Assembly: GCF_000025185.1 (NCBI RefSeq)
Contig: NC_013720.1
Span: 1,984,001 to 2,048,000 of the forward strand
Source: Pirellula staleyi DSM 6068
GTDB lineage: Bacteria > Planctomycetota > Planctomycetia > Pirellulales > Pirellulaceae
Length of the DNA stretch: 64,000 nt
Direction: 5' to 3'
Under the pieces are notes generated by a model. It was given only the letters and a program-made list of their open reading frames with translations. It was not told where the DNA came from and made no database searches. Position 1 is the first letter of the stretch. Every line of letters begins with the position of its first letter. The position numbers and the translations under genes are program-made. This document shows positions 8,404 to 16,274 of this stretch, piece after piece.

Positions 8404-8947
8404 GTTGGAACATTCTCCACTTTCTAGACTCCACGAATACTGCAAAAAGCACTTCGAGTCAAATTCTCTGAGCAGTCAGCTGGGGGAGGGAACTGACGGA
8501 GCCGTGTGGCTCACTCAGCATCGAACGGCCGTGAAGGCATTCTTCAGTGAGCGACAGTTTAAAGCCGAACTCGGCTGTTTTCTGCGGCTCGAGAAGCACC
8601 AGGTCAACTCGATCTTTGGCTACGCAATCCCTCGCTTGATCGATGCCGATCAAACGCTACTGGTGATTGAAATGACGACGGTCGAGCCACCTTATCTTCT
8701 GGACTTTGGAAAGGCTTACCTCGACCTAAAACCTGAATACACATCACATCAGTGGTCCGATTTATATAACCGGGTGCGGCAGATTTACGGAGATCGTTAT
8801 GAAGAAGTGATGCGTGTCGTCACTGGCTTGCAGCAGTATGGAATCTACTACTACGACATCACCCTTAATAACGTGATGCCTGACAACTGGAATCCATCAC
8901 TCGATGAAGAGCACGATGAGATCTTGCCCGATGATTACGACAAATGA
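8402..8947 (+). CDS. Minimal protein-kinase-like protein (no DFG segment)
   Basis: A 181-residue protein with kinase-like landmarks in the right order: a glycine loop GEGTDGAVW at about residues 28-36, a VAIK-like lysine in TAVKAFF (about 42-48), a possible alpha-C glutamate in KAELG, a hinge-like LLVIEMTTV and a catalytic-loop-like YYDITLNNV near residue 150, in which HRD is replaced by YYD and the metal-binding Asn is kept. After that the chain ends in an acidic tail (EEHDEILPDDYD) with no DFG motif and no C-lobe. It may be a pseudokinase, an atypical small-molecule kinase or a nucleotide-binding protein. Base composition (gatttatataacc and similar runs) looks slightly more AT-rich than its neighbours. 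The start overlaps the divergent small gene; a hairpin separates its end from ptsI. Confidence 0.75.
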   Translation: MLEHSPLSRLHEYCKKHFESNSLSSQLGEGTDGAVWLTQHRTAVKAFFSERQFKAELGCFLRLEKHQVNSIFGYAIPRLIDADQTLLVIEMTTVEPPYLLDFGKAYLDLKPEYTSHQWSDLYNRVRQIYGDRYEEVMRVVTGLQQYGIYYYDITLNNVMPDNWNPSLDEEHDEILPDDYDK

Positions 8948-8965
8948 GCAGCTGTTTAGTGGGCA

Positions 8966-9001
8966 GGATGCAGTCGCCATCGTCGTCGCTGGCGACTATC
9001 C
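8966..9001. terminator. Hairpin between convergent kinase-like gene and ptsI
   Basis: agtcgcca (8972-8979) and tggcgact (8990-8997) form a perfect 8-bp stem around a 10-base loop. ggat (8966-8969) and atcc (8998-9001) extend it to 12 bp with a two-base bulge. It lies between two convergent stop codons but has no T tract on either side, so it may be a bidirectional terminator or RNA-stabilising hairpin. Confidence 0.5.
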
Positions 9002-9012
9002 TCGCCTCTCGC

Positions 9013-10779
9013 TTAAGCCGTGTCGAGGATCTGCAGATTGGGGGCGATTTTGCCGAGCTCTTCGGCCATGAAGCGTTTGACACTGGCGGTGGTTCGCAAG
9101 GTCATCGCGCGGCGGAGAATTTGTTTGGCGATCGGTTCGCTGAGATGTGCCGCCAGTTCCTTCATCGAAGGAATGAAGGCCGGACTCATGCTGAAGCTGC
9201 GCAGTCCCATGGCAAAGAGGAGCACAAACGCGCGCGGCTGACCCGCCATCTCGCCGCAAAGGGTGAGCGGCTTTCCCGCCTTGTTGCAGGCTTTGATGAC
9301 ATTCGCGAGGACTCGCAGCACAGGTGGCGCGAGAGGCTGACAAAGGTGGCTCACCTTGGGGTTGTCGCGGTCGGCTGCCATCAGGTACTGCACTAAGTCG
9401 TTGCTGCCGATCGAAACAAAGTCGACCAGCGGCAGCATGTCGTTGATCGAAATCGCAGCGGCAGGAACTTCGAGCATCATCCCCAGTTGCACAGCCCCTT
9501 GCGCTTTGCCATCGGCCTTCAGTTGTTCCGACGCCTTATGCACCATCGCGCGCACTTTGCGCACTTCTTCGATGGTGGTGATCATCGGAAACATCAGCCT
9601 CACACGCCCTTCGCCGGGCTGAATGTCGGCGGCAGCACGCAGAATCGCGCGTAGCTGGGTAGTGAAGAACTCGGGATGTTCGAACGACAGACGAATGCTG
9701 CGCCAGCCCATGAACGGGTTGGCCTCTTGGTGCGTGTGTCCGAGGTAGGGAACGGTTTTGTCGCCACCGATATCGAGGGTGCGAATCGTGACCGTTTTCG
9801 CCGGGCTCGCCGCAATCACTTCACGATAGGCAGCCAGTTGTTCTTCTTCGTCGGGAATATCAGGATGCGTAAGGTAGATGTATTCCGTGCGGAACAGACC
9901 CACGCCCGACGCGCCCATCGCTACGGCCGCCCGCGCGTCGGCGGCACTATTAATATTGGCGAGTAGTTCGAGCGATTGGCCGTCGCTGGTGACTGCCGGT
10001 TGATCCCGATTTGCGGCGAGCTGATCTTTTAGCAGATAGAACTCGCGCTCGAGCTTGAGATAGGCGCTCCGTTGTTCCGGATCGGGATTGATCAGCACGT
10101 GTCCGCCGCGACCATCCACCACCAAGGTGTCGCCCGTTTTCACTTGCCGGAGAATGCCGCGCACACCCGAGATCGCGGGGATCCCTCGGCTGCGAGCAAT
10201 GATGGCTGCATGACTTGTTTGCGAACCTGCCTGCGTCACGATGCCACGCACTTCGAAGTCGCCGAGCGCAATGGCTTGCGACGGAAGCAACTCGTCGGCC
10301 ACCACAATCACGGGGCCAGTGAGAACATCGGTCGCTGTGTTCTTGCCTTGCGAGAGAAGATGTCCCGAGAGTCGGACGATGACGTCGCGAATGTCGGTGA
10401 CACGTTCTTTCAGATACTCGTCGTTCGTCTTGGCGAGCAGAACGGTGTAGGTTTCCATCAAGCGATGGAGTGCAGCTTGTGCAGTCAGGCGATCTTCGAC
10501 GATCCAGCCCCGCACCTTGTTGGTGAAGTGGGCATCGCGAAGAATCGTTTCGTGGGCGCCAAAGATCTTGGCTTCTTCGTGTCCGACCTGGGTGGCGACT
10601 TTATGTTCAAGCGCGCGAAGTTCGGCTGCCGCGCGATCGCGGGCAGTTTCATAGTTAGCCAGTTCGGCTGTCACCTCGTTATCTTCGAGCCGCTTGGTAT
10701 CGGGATTGACGAAGATTTCGTGGATGCAGTACGCAGTTCCGACGGCGACGCCGGGCGAGACCGGAATTCCCTTACGCAT
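9013..10779 (-). CDS. ptsI: PTS enzyme I (phosphoenolpyruvate-protein phosphotransferase)
   Basis: A 588-residue enzyme I, close to the usual 570-590. The N-terminal domain carries the phospho-accepting His190 in GSQTSHAAIIARS; the C-terminal TIM barrel has FRTEYIYL, the PEP-binding RTLDIGGDK and MGWRSIRLS, MLEVPAA, GSNDLVQY and the active-site Cys in LCGEMAG. The start is placed at ATG 10779 (MRKGIPVSPGVAVG) because the family begins there, although the frame is open for 22 more codons. It transfers phosphate from PEP to HPr. No HPr, HPr kinase or sugar EII gene is in the window, so a regulatory role is as likely as sugar uptake. Confidence 0.95.
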   Translation of the reverse strand: MRKGIPVSPGVAVGTAYCIHEIFVNPDTKRLEDNEVTAELANYETARDRAAAELRALEHKVATQVGHEEAKIFGAHETILRDAHFTNKVRGWIVEDRLTAQAALHRLMETYTVLLAKTNDEYLKERVTDIRDVIVRLSGHLLSQGKNTATDVLTGPVIVVADELLPSQAIALGDFEVRGIVTQAGSQTSHAAIIARSRGIPAISGVRGILRQVKTGDTLVVDGRGGHVLINPDPEQRSAYLKLEREFYLLKDQLAANRDQPAVTSDGQSLELLANINSAADARAAVAMGASGVGLFRTEYIYLTHPDIPDEEEQLAAYREVIAASPAKTVTIRTLDIGGDKTVPYLGHTHQEANPFMGWRSIRLSFEHPEFFTTQLRAILRAAADIQPGEGRVRLMFPMITTIEEVRKVRAMVHKASEQLKADGKAQGAVQLGMMLEVPAAAISINDMLPLVDFVSIGSNDLVQYLMAADRDNPKVSHLCQPLAPPVLRVLANVIKACNKAGKPLTLCGEMAGQPRAFVLLFAMGLRSFSMSPAFIPSMKELAAHLSEPIAKQILRRAMTLRTTASVKRFMAEELGKIAPNLQILDTA

Positions 10780-11362
10780 AGATCGGAAGTCTAGCAGCAG
10801 AAATCGGCTTAGGCAAACGTCCCAGCCGCGTGCGGCCGTGCGCAAACTTATGCATTATCTGGCCTTAGGTGAGTTGTGGCGTATTCGACAAGAACTGCTA
10901 GCAAACCGGAAGCTAGTGCAATTGCACGGAAGAATCCTTGCAAGGTAGGCATTCGGGGCCGATTTTTCCGCACGGAGTCGGCCACTTCCGCCGATAGTTG
11001 TGACAATTGATGGCCGCCGCTATATTCAGCCACCTGCGGGAGTAGATGCGCTTGTAAAAGGGAAATGACCTTCCCCTGTTTGCTTGTTTTATCTATTTTG
11101 GTGCGATGAAGGGTGCAATGAGCGGCTGAAGTGTAGCCGAGTTGTGCTCCCACATCGGTGGCCGATTGCGGACTGCCTAAGCAAACGATTCAATCAGCAC
11201 TCTACGTGCTGGGCGAGGGGCGTTCTTGGGATTTGCTGTAAGTGATTTGCTGGTAATGGTTTGTGTGGTTGCTTGGTCTTGGTGTCGCACGAGCATGAAG
11301 CAGTGGCGACGGGCATGCCTGTCCTGGCGGATCGTCGACGATTGCCTTGGTGAGAGTGGTGT
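10780..11362. other. Intergenic region, divergent ptsI / fabZ-like cassette
   Basis: No gene with recognisable features. The region 11030-11110 is AT-rich relative to its flanks (ttgtaaaaggg ... ttgttttatctatttt) and contains a weak 5-bp hairpin gggaa/ttccc followed by T-rich sequence. It probably holds the two divergent promoters. A minus-strand frame crosses 10848-11153 but resembles nothing and has no ribosome binding site. Confidence 0.45.
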
Positions 11363-11845
11363 ATGCGATTTAAATTGCTCGATCGAATCATCAAGTTAGA
11401 GCCTGGTCAGCGGATTGTGGCTTGCAAGCTACTCGATCCCGACACGGATTACTTGAAGGACCACTTTCCTCGGTTCCCGGTGATGCCTGGAGTGCTGATG
11501 CTTGAAGCGATGTATCAAGCTTCGGCTTGGCTGATCCGCTATACCGATAATTTCGAACACTCTGTGGTGCTTCTGAAGGAAGCCCGCAACGTTAAGTATT
11601 ATGACTTTGTTGCTCCCGGTAACGAACTGGAAGTGACAGCGGAGATCACGAAGCAAGAGGGGCTGGTAACAACCCTGAAGACTCAAGGGACGATCGGCGG
11701 CAAAATGGCCGTCAATGGTCGCTTGGTGCTCGAAGCGAGTACGCTTGGGGCTCAGTCGCCTGCTCGCAGTGGTTCCGATCCGTTTTTGAAGCAAGCGATG
11801 CGACATCAGTTTGCCCTCCTGGCAGCTGCTGGTGAAGCAACCTAA
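11363..11845 (+). CDS. FabZ-like 3-hydroxyacyl-ACP dehydratase
   Basis: A 160-residue single hot-dog protein. The catalytic His34 lies in DHFPRFPVMPG and the catalytic Glu48 in LMLEAMYQAS, both as in FabZ/FabA; the later VKYYDFVAPGNELEV matches the FabZ strand that follows the long helix. It would dehydrate 3-hydroxyacyl-ACP to the enoyl form in the cytoplasm. The C-terminal 35 residues are an extension beyond the core fold. First of four genes in one direction (dehydratase, ACP, dehydratase-like, ketosynthase) with gaps of about 100-200 bases. Because an ACP and KAS lie beside it, it probably serves that cassette rather than housekeeping synthesis. Confidence 0.9.
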   Translation: MRFKLLDRIIKLEPGQRIVACKLLDPDTDYLKDHFPRFPVMPGVLMLEAMYQASAWLIRYTDNFEHSVVLLKEARNVKYYDFVAPGNELEVTAEITKQEGLVTTLKTQGTIGGKMAVNGRLVLEASTLGAQSPARSGSDPFLKQAMRHQFALLAAAGEAT

Positions 11846-11943
11846 GTGTTGCCCATTCCAGGGGTTGACCATCGAAGTTTTGTGGCCTGTGATGCTCGCG
11901 AGTGCATCCAATTTTTGATACCGACTTTGGAGATTTAGCGACA

Positions 11944-12336
11944 ATGGCTCCCACGAAAGATGAGGTTTTCTCGAAGGTTCAAGCGGCTCTCGTCGATGCG
12001 CTTGGTGTTGACGAAGAAGAGGTAACGCCAGAAGCCACGATGGTGGGAGACCTGGGTGCTGAGTCGATCGACTTCCTCGATATCGTGTTCAAGCTCGAAA
12101 AAGCTTTCGGCATCGAAATCCCTCGCAAAGAACTCGCTCCCGAGGATATCCTCACTTCGGCCGAGTTTGTCCAAGAGGGCAAAGTGACCGCCGCCGGTAT
12201 CGCCGAACTCAAGAAGCGGATGCCGTTTGTGAACTTCACCAAGTTCGAAGCCAATCCTGCCGTTCGCGAATTCAGCAACCTGCTGACCGTGGGCGATTTG
12301 TGCCGCTATATCGAAAGCAAAATCGGCGCCGCCTAA
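11944..12336 (+). CDS. Acyl carrier protein with enlarged C-terminal half
   Basis: A 130-residue acyl carrier protein. Ser41 in DLGAESIDFLDIVFKLEKAF is the phosphopantetheine attachment site (usual DSL replaced by ESI). The start is ATG 11944; the frame is open 14 codons further but the family begins at MAPTKDEVFSKV. Helix IV (TVGDLCRYIESK) is present, yet about 50 residues (ELAPEDILTSAEF ... FEANPAVREFSN) are inserted between helix II and the end, where a normal ACP of 75-80 residues has about 20. It lies between two dehydratase genes and upstream of a ketosynthase, so it should carry the chains those enzymes handle. Confidence 0.9.
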   Translation: MAPTKDEVFSKVQAALVDALGVDEEEVTPEATMVGDLGAESIDFLDIVFKLEKAFGIEIPRKELAPEDILTSAEFVQEGKVTAAGIAELKKRMPFVNFTKFEANPAVREFSNLLTVGDLCRYIESKIGAA

Positions 12337-12449
12337 GGCCGCCCACCTTCACGCCTCCACTCGCACGTCGATCGCCGCCAGGCTAAGTGTCATTGCCTGG
12401 CGGTGGATACTCTCCTTCGTGCGGGAACATCCGTACCCCACTTCCGCCC

Positions 12450-13058
12450 ATGCGCTGGTTCTGGATCGATCGCTTTATTGAGTTCGAGCGTGGCCGTCGC
12501 GCCGTTGCCCTCAAGTGCGTAAGCATGGCTGAGGAGCAAATCGACGACTATTGTCCCGGCAATCCGTTCATGCCCCATTCGCTCATCATCGAAGGGCTGG
12601 CGCAAACGGCTGGTCTGCTGATTGGCGAAAGTGGCGGATTTGAAGCCCGCGTCGTCCTCGCGAAAGTGAGCAAAGCGGTCTTTCATCGCATGGCGATGCC
12701 GGGCGATCAACTACGCTACACCGCCGCGCTGCAAAGCGTGAGCAAGGATGGCGCCATCGCCAATTGCACCAGTCACATCGGCGATCAGTTGCAAGCTGAA
12801 GTCGATCTGATGTTTGCCTTTCTCGATGATCGATTCCCGAGCGGTCCGCTCTTCGAGCCAGCCGAGTTCGTGGTCCTGTGCCACAGCTTCGGGATGTACG
12901 ACGTTGGCAAAACCGAAACAGGCGAACCGATCCAGCTGCCGAAGTTCTACCAGGATGCCCAAACGGCAGCGCTGGCGACCTACAGCGAAGAGCGTCCCAA
13001 GTCGTCGGTCGTCGTCGAACCTTCGGCCACTACGGCAGGAGCTAGTTCTTCGTCGTAA
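12450..13058 (+). CDS. FabZ/FabA-like hot-dog protein lacking the catalytic His
   Basis: A 202-residue protein starting at ATG 12450 (MRWFWIDRFIEF). The fold signature PGNPFMPHSLIIEGLAQTAG is clear and the catalytic Glu48 is kept, but the residue in the place of FabZ His34 is Tyr (DDYCPGNP instead of DHFPG). That change should abolish or alter normal dehydration; the protein could be a structural partner of the first dehydratase, an isomerase, or an enzyme of different specificity. The C-terminus carries about 50 residues beyond the core and ends in a Ser/Ala-rich tail. The gene lies 113 bases after the ACP and 205 bases before the ketosynthase. Confidence 0.8.
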   Translation: MRWFWIDRFIEFERGRRAVALKCVSMAEEQIDDYCPGNPFMPHSLIIEGLAQTAGLLIGESGGFEARVVLAKVSKAVFHRMAMPGDQLRYTAALQSVSKDGAIANCTSHIGDQLQAEVDLMFAFLDDRFPSGPLFEPAEFVVLCHSFGMYDVGKTETGEPIQLPKFYQDAQTAALATYSEERPKSSVVVEPSATTAGASSSS

Positions 13059-13263
13059 TGCCTTGCGGTGTAATGGATTAGGTCGCAGTGCTTGCTCGGG
13101 CGTTGACTCGGCTAGCGGCCTACTTTGCAGGGCTGGCGAAGTCCCTCGCTAGGAGTCGCTTGGCTCGTTTGGTAAGATTTGGTCATCGGGCCCTGATCGT
13201 TTGCAGCTTTTGACTTGCAAACGCTCGATCGCGGCCCGCTAATCCCAGAAGGTGCGAAAGCTT

Positions 13264-14550
13264 ATGCGGCGTCGAGTGGTGATTACCGGTGTGGGCTGCG
13301 TGAATCCCCTCGGACACGATGTGGAAACGATGTGGAGCGCCCTTCGCGAATCGAAATCAGGCGTGGGCTACACCTCGATCTTCGATGCCAGCAAGTTTCC
13401 CACGCGCATTAGCGCCGAAGTGAAGAACTGGGATATCGCTCAAGAAGGCGAAGATAGCGCCACTTGGGCCAAACGAGGCCGCCACACTCGCTTTGCCTGC
13501 GGTGCCGCTAAACAAGCAGTCCGAGCCTCCGGTCTGCTCGACGACAAATCACTCGATCCAGTCCGTTTTGGTGTCTATCTCGGCTGTGGCGAAGGAAGCC
13601 AAGACTTCCTCAGTTTTGCCACCATGATGACCTCGGCTCTCACGCCCGATGGTCTCGACCTCGAGAAGTTCACCAAGACCGGCATGGAACTGCTCGACCC
13701 CTGGGCCGAGATGGAACAAGAGCCGAACATGCCCTCGGGCTATGTGGCCGGTATGTTTGGTGCCCAAGGCCCCAACTTCAACTGCCTGACAGCCTGTGCC
13801 GCCAGTAGCCAGGCCATTGGCGAGGCGACAGAAATCATCCGCCGTGGCGATGCCGATGTGATGCTCTCGGGTGGCGCCCATAGCATGATTCATCCGTTTG
13901 GCGTTACCGGATTCAATTTGCTCACCGCCCTTTCCACCAGTAACGATGCGCCGGAAAAGGCCTCGCGCCCCTTCGACCGTCTGCGCGATGGTTTCGTGCT
14001 TGGTGAAGGTGGGGCAATGGTGGTGCTCGAGGACCTGGAGCATGCGAAGCGTCGCGGGGCACCGATTCTCGGTGAGATTCTGGGTTACGGAACCACTGCC
14101 GACGCCTATCGCATCACCGACATTCACCCTGAAGGTCGCGGCGCGATCGCTTGCATGAAGATGGCGATCAACGATGCCAAGCTCAATCCTTCCGACATCG
14201 GCTATGTGAATGCTCACGGCACCAGTACCAGCGTGAACGATCGGGTGGAGTCGCTCGCCTGCAAAACGGTCTTCGCGGAACGAGCGATGCAAACTCCGGT
14301 TTCGAGCACCAAGAGCATGATGGGGCATCTCATCGCTGCAGCTGGTGTCACCGAGTTGATCGTCTGTCTGTTGGCGATTCGGGATGGCGTGTTGCCGCCG
14401 ACCATCAACTATGAAAATCCCGATCCCGATTGCGACCTCGACTACATCCCCAACGTCGCTCGCGAAGCGAAGCTCGATGTCGCCCTGAGCAACAGCTTTG
14501 GCTTCGGTGGTCAGAACATTTCGCTCGTCGCTGGCCGCTTCAAGGGTTAG
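13264..14550 (+). CDS. Beta-ketoacyl-ACP synthase (FabF/KAS II type)
   Basis: A 428-residue thiolase-fold condensing enzyme. The Cys-His-His triad is intact: Cys178 in NCLTACAASSQ, His318 in VNAHGTSTSVND and His355 in MMGHLIAAAGVTE. The glycine-rich end NSFGFGGQNISLV is also present. ATG 13264 is chosen because agaagg lies just upstream; a GTG at 13252 is also in frame. It extends acyl-ACP by two carbons with decarboxylation of malonyl-ACP. Its position after ACP and two dehydratase-type proteins marks a small dedicated fatty-acid or polyketide module. The last four bases overlap the end of the convergent transglutaminase gene. Confidence 0.93.
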   Translation: MRRRVVITGVGCVNPLGHDVETMWSALRESKSGVGYTSIFDASKFPTRISAEVKNWDIAQEGEDSATWAKRGRHTRFACGAAKQAVRASGLLDDKSLDPVRFGVYLGCGEGSQDFLSFATMMTSALTPDGLDLEKFTKTGMELLDPWAEMEQEPNMPSGYVAGMFGAQGPNFNCLTACAASSQAIGEATEIIRRGDADVMLSGGAHSMIHPFGVTGFNLLTALSTSNDAPEKASRPFDRLRDGFVLGEGGAMVVLEDLEHAKRRGAPILGEILGYGTTADAYRITDIHPEGRGAIACMKMAINDAKLNPSDIGYVNAHGTSTSVNDRVESLACKTVFAERAMQTPVSSTKSMMGHLIAAAGVTELIVCLLAIRDGVLPPTINYENPDPDCDLDYIPNVAREAKLDVALSNSFGFGGQNISLVAGRFKG

Positions 14551-15194
14551 AGCAAGTTACACGCTGTAGCTTGTGGACCTTGCCGCCGAATTTTTAGCCC
14601 CAGCTGATCGAATTGCTCGGGCTTAACGTCGGGCAAAGCATCGAGCACCTCTTGCCAAGTGCTCGACGACTGAAGAGCCGAGAGAACGGACTCGAGCGGT
14701 TCGGCGAAGATGTTCTCGAAGTCGTATTCTTCGCGGCTTTGGAGCGGAAAAGCGAGTCTCTCAACTGGTGGATCGAACTGGGCCTCGACCCCCGGCTTAT
14801 TCCCCCGAGGATCGACCCGATACCAGCCGAAAGCCTCGAGCCAGATCGCCGCATAGCCGTGCAGGCAATAGGGTCCGCCGTGGTCGTTCACGCTGAGACG
14901 CTGGTAGCAAAAGCCAGCGGGAATGCCGCAAGCACGCAGCAGCGCGACGAGCAAGTGGCTCTTGGCGTAGCAATAGCCGGTGCGATGCTGAAGAACCTGC
15001 GATGCGCGGCAAGTCGCTGGATTGGCCTGGAAATCGCGGCTGTGGCGAATTTCATCGCGCACCCACTCGAAGCAGCGCCGAGAAGTTGCAACTTCGTCGC
15101 CAGCAACCTGCAGCGAGCGAGCAAGTTGCACGATATCCGGGTGATCCACGTCGATCACCCGCGATTGCTTCAGATAGGGCTCGCGGTCATTCAT
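14547..15194 (-). CDS. Transglutaminase-like cysteine peptidase-fold protein
   Basis: A 215-residue protein with the transglutaminase-like catalytic triad: Cys75 in RTGYCYAKSHLLVALLRACG, His112 in CLHGYAAIWLE and Asp128 in WYRVDPRGN. There is no signal peptide if translation starts at ATG 15194 (MNDREPYLKQ), where aggaa sits about 10 bases upstream; an upstream in-frame ATG at 15278 would overlap the next gene and adds a non-conserved stretch. Such proteins cleave or cross-link peptides and often act as proteases; the substrate is unknown. It overlaps the ketosynthase stop by 4 bases in the convergent orientation. Confidence 0.85.
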   Translation of the reverse strand: MNDREPYLKQSRVIDVDHPDIVQLARSLQVAGDEVATSRRCFEWVRDEIRHSRDFQANPATCRASQVLQHRTGYCYAKSHLLVALLRACGIPAGFCYQRLSVNDHGGPYCLHGYAAIWLEAFGWYRVDPRGNKPGVEAQFDPPVERLAFPLQSREEYDFENIFAEPLESVLSALQSSSTWQEVLDALPDVKPEQFDQLGLKIRRQGPQATACNLL

Positions 15195-15264
15195 CCCCGC
15201 TGTTCCTACAGCTGAAGCCCGAGATGGAACCTGCGCGAGAGGTGCAAAAGACCTGGGATTCCGC

Positions 15265-15450
15265 TTAGGAATTCGCAACGATGATCACCGTGACGATCGC
15301 CATGACGAGGCCGACCGAGACGATGAAGATCAATTCCCCGGTCACACTCCGCCACGCCTTACTATCGTCGGACATCAGTTCAGCCCGTTCGTCGGGACCG
15401 ATCTGCTGGTGCCATTCAGGTTCGTGTTCGGCGGAGTGTTTAGCGGCCAT
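15265..15450 (-). CDS. Small single-pass membrane protein
   Basis: A 61-residue protein with a charged, His/Glu-rich N-terminal half and one hydrophobic helix near the end (GELIFIVSVGLVMAIVTVIIV, residues about 38-58). It resembles tail-anchored small proteins found beside stress genes in planctomycetes, but no family is recognised. It lies upstream of the transglutaminase-like gene on the same strand, about 70 bases apart, and downstream of the hemerythrin gene, so these may be co-transcribed. Confidence 0.6.
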   Translation of the reverse strand: MAAKHSAEHEPEWHQQIGPDERAELMSDDSKAWRSVTGELIFIVSVGLVMAIVTVIIVANS

Positions 15451-15524
15451 CGGACGTTCATCCTGCTTGCAAAATGGGGCGTGGGGTTAGGTCACGCTTG
15501 CCATCGGACCAGGAGGCCGGCTGG

Positions 15525-16004
15525 CTACAGCGTGGGACTATCGAGGTAAGCCTCAAAACTTACCCCGAAACCGCTCTCGAGAACAGCACGTTCGGCTTGC
15601 TCATGCTGATGGAGATCGGCTGCAAATTGTCGAAACTCTTGCCCGATTTGTCGAGCCGCCTCAGGTGTGGCAGCGCGCTCGTCGGCTAGTTTCGCAATGA
15701 TACCATCGAGTTGCCTTAGAAGGCCAGGATGTTCGTGAAGTGCGCGATCAGCATCCCGCCCAACCAGCGGATTCTGCGCAATCGCTTCCTCCATGCATCC
15801 CCCCTCTTCTTCCTGGACAAAGTGATGGGCCAGTTCCACCCTCAGCTGCGAAACACGCTCGAGCATCGGCTCGCGCCAGTTGCCCGAGGTGGTCTCTTCC
15901 CAGTTGGGCATCAGTGCCACAATTTGGCGGAGCAACTTATCGAGCCGCTTGTGCTCGGCCGTCACATGGGTGAGATAGGTGCGGCAAACTTCAAAATCTT
16001 TCAT
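15525..16004 (-). CDS. Hemerythrin-like HHE domain protein
   Basis: A 159-residue four-helix protein beginning at ATG 16004 (MKDFEVCRTYLTHVTAEHKRL), with ggaggg upstream. Candidate iron ligands are His18 (TAEHKRLD), His60/His61 with Glu65 (ELAHHFVQEE), His92 (HEHPGLL) and His132/His134 with Glu135 (LHQHEQAE), the usual H...HxxxE...H...HxxxE spacing of hemerythrin HHE domains. Such proteins bind a di-iron centre and sense or store oxygen, or protect iron-sulfur proteins. It sits upstream of the universal stress protein gene and near a globin-coupled kinase, which gives the area an oxygen/stress theme. Confidence 0.85.
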   Translation of the reverse strand: MKDFEVCRTYLTHVTAEHKRLDKLLRQIVALMPNWEETTSGNWREPMLERVSQLRVELAHHFVQEEEGGCMEEAIAQNPLVGRDADRALHEHPGLLRQLDGIIAKLADERAATPEAARQIGQEFRQFAADLHQHEQAERAVLESGFGVSFEAYLDSPTL

Positions 16005-16235
16005 GACAGGAACCCTCCACGCAAAAGTCGAGGTATGCCACTGCCGACGATGCCCAACGAACTGTCCACCGAAGAGCAGTGGGAGTAATTCTCGCGCGAT
16101 GTGATCTCCTAGAGAGGTCACCAATCACTATTTCACGAGCGATGAAGGTTCAGCAGTCATCGCTCCGTAGTTAGTCACAATCGAATCACGATCAAGTAAT
16201 GATCGACAAACAATTCACTTAATTCAGTACAGCGG

Positions 16236-16274
16236 AATCTAATTAGAAGACTTTAAGTCTCGCCGCATTAGATT
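16236..16274. repeat. Interrupted inverted repeat at the end of the usp gene
   Basis: aatctaat (16236-16243) and attagatt (16267-16274) are exact inverted copies, and between them gactt-t-aagtc forms a second small hairpin. It overlaps the stop codon of the universal stress gene on the minus strand. No T tract; function unclear, possibly transcript processing. Confidence 0.4.

Noticed and set aside
10072-10794. A 240-residue frame opposite ptsI
   Set aside because: Antisense to all enzyme I motifs; no recognisable features.
13549-14328. A 259-residue minus-strand frame opposite the ketosynthase
   Set aside because: The plus-strand ketosynthase triad is certain and this frame is antisense.
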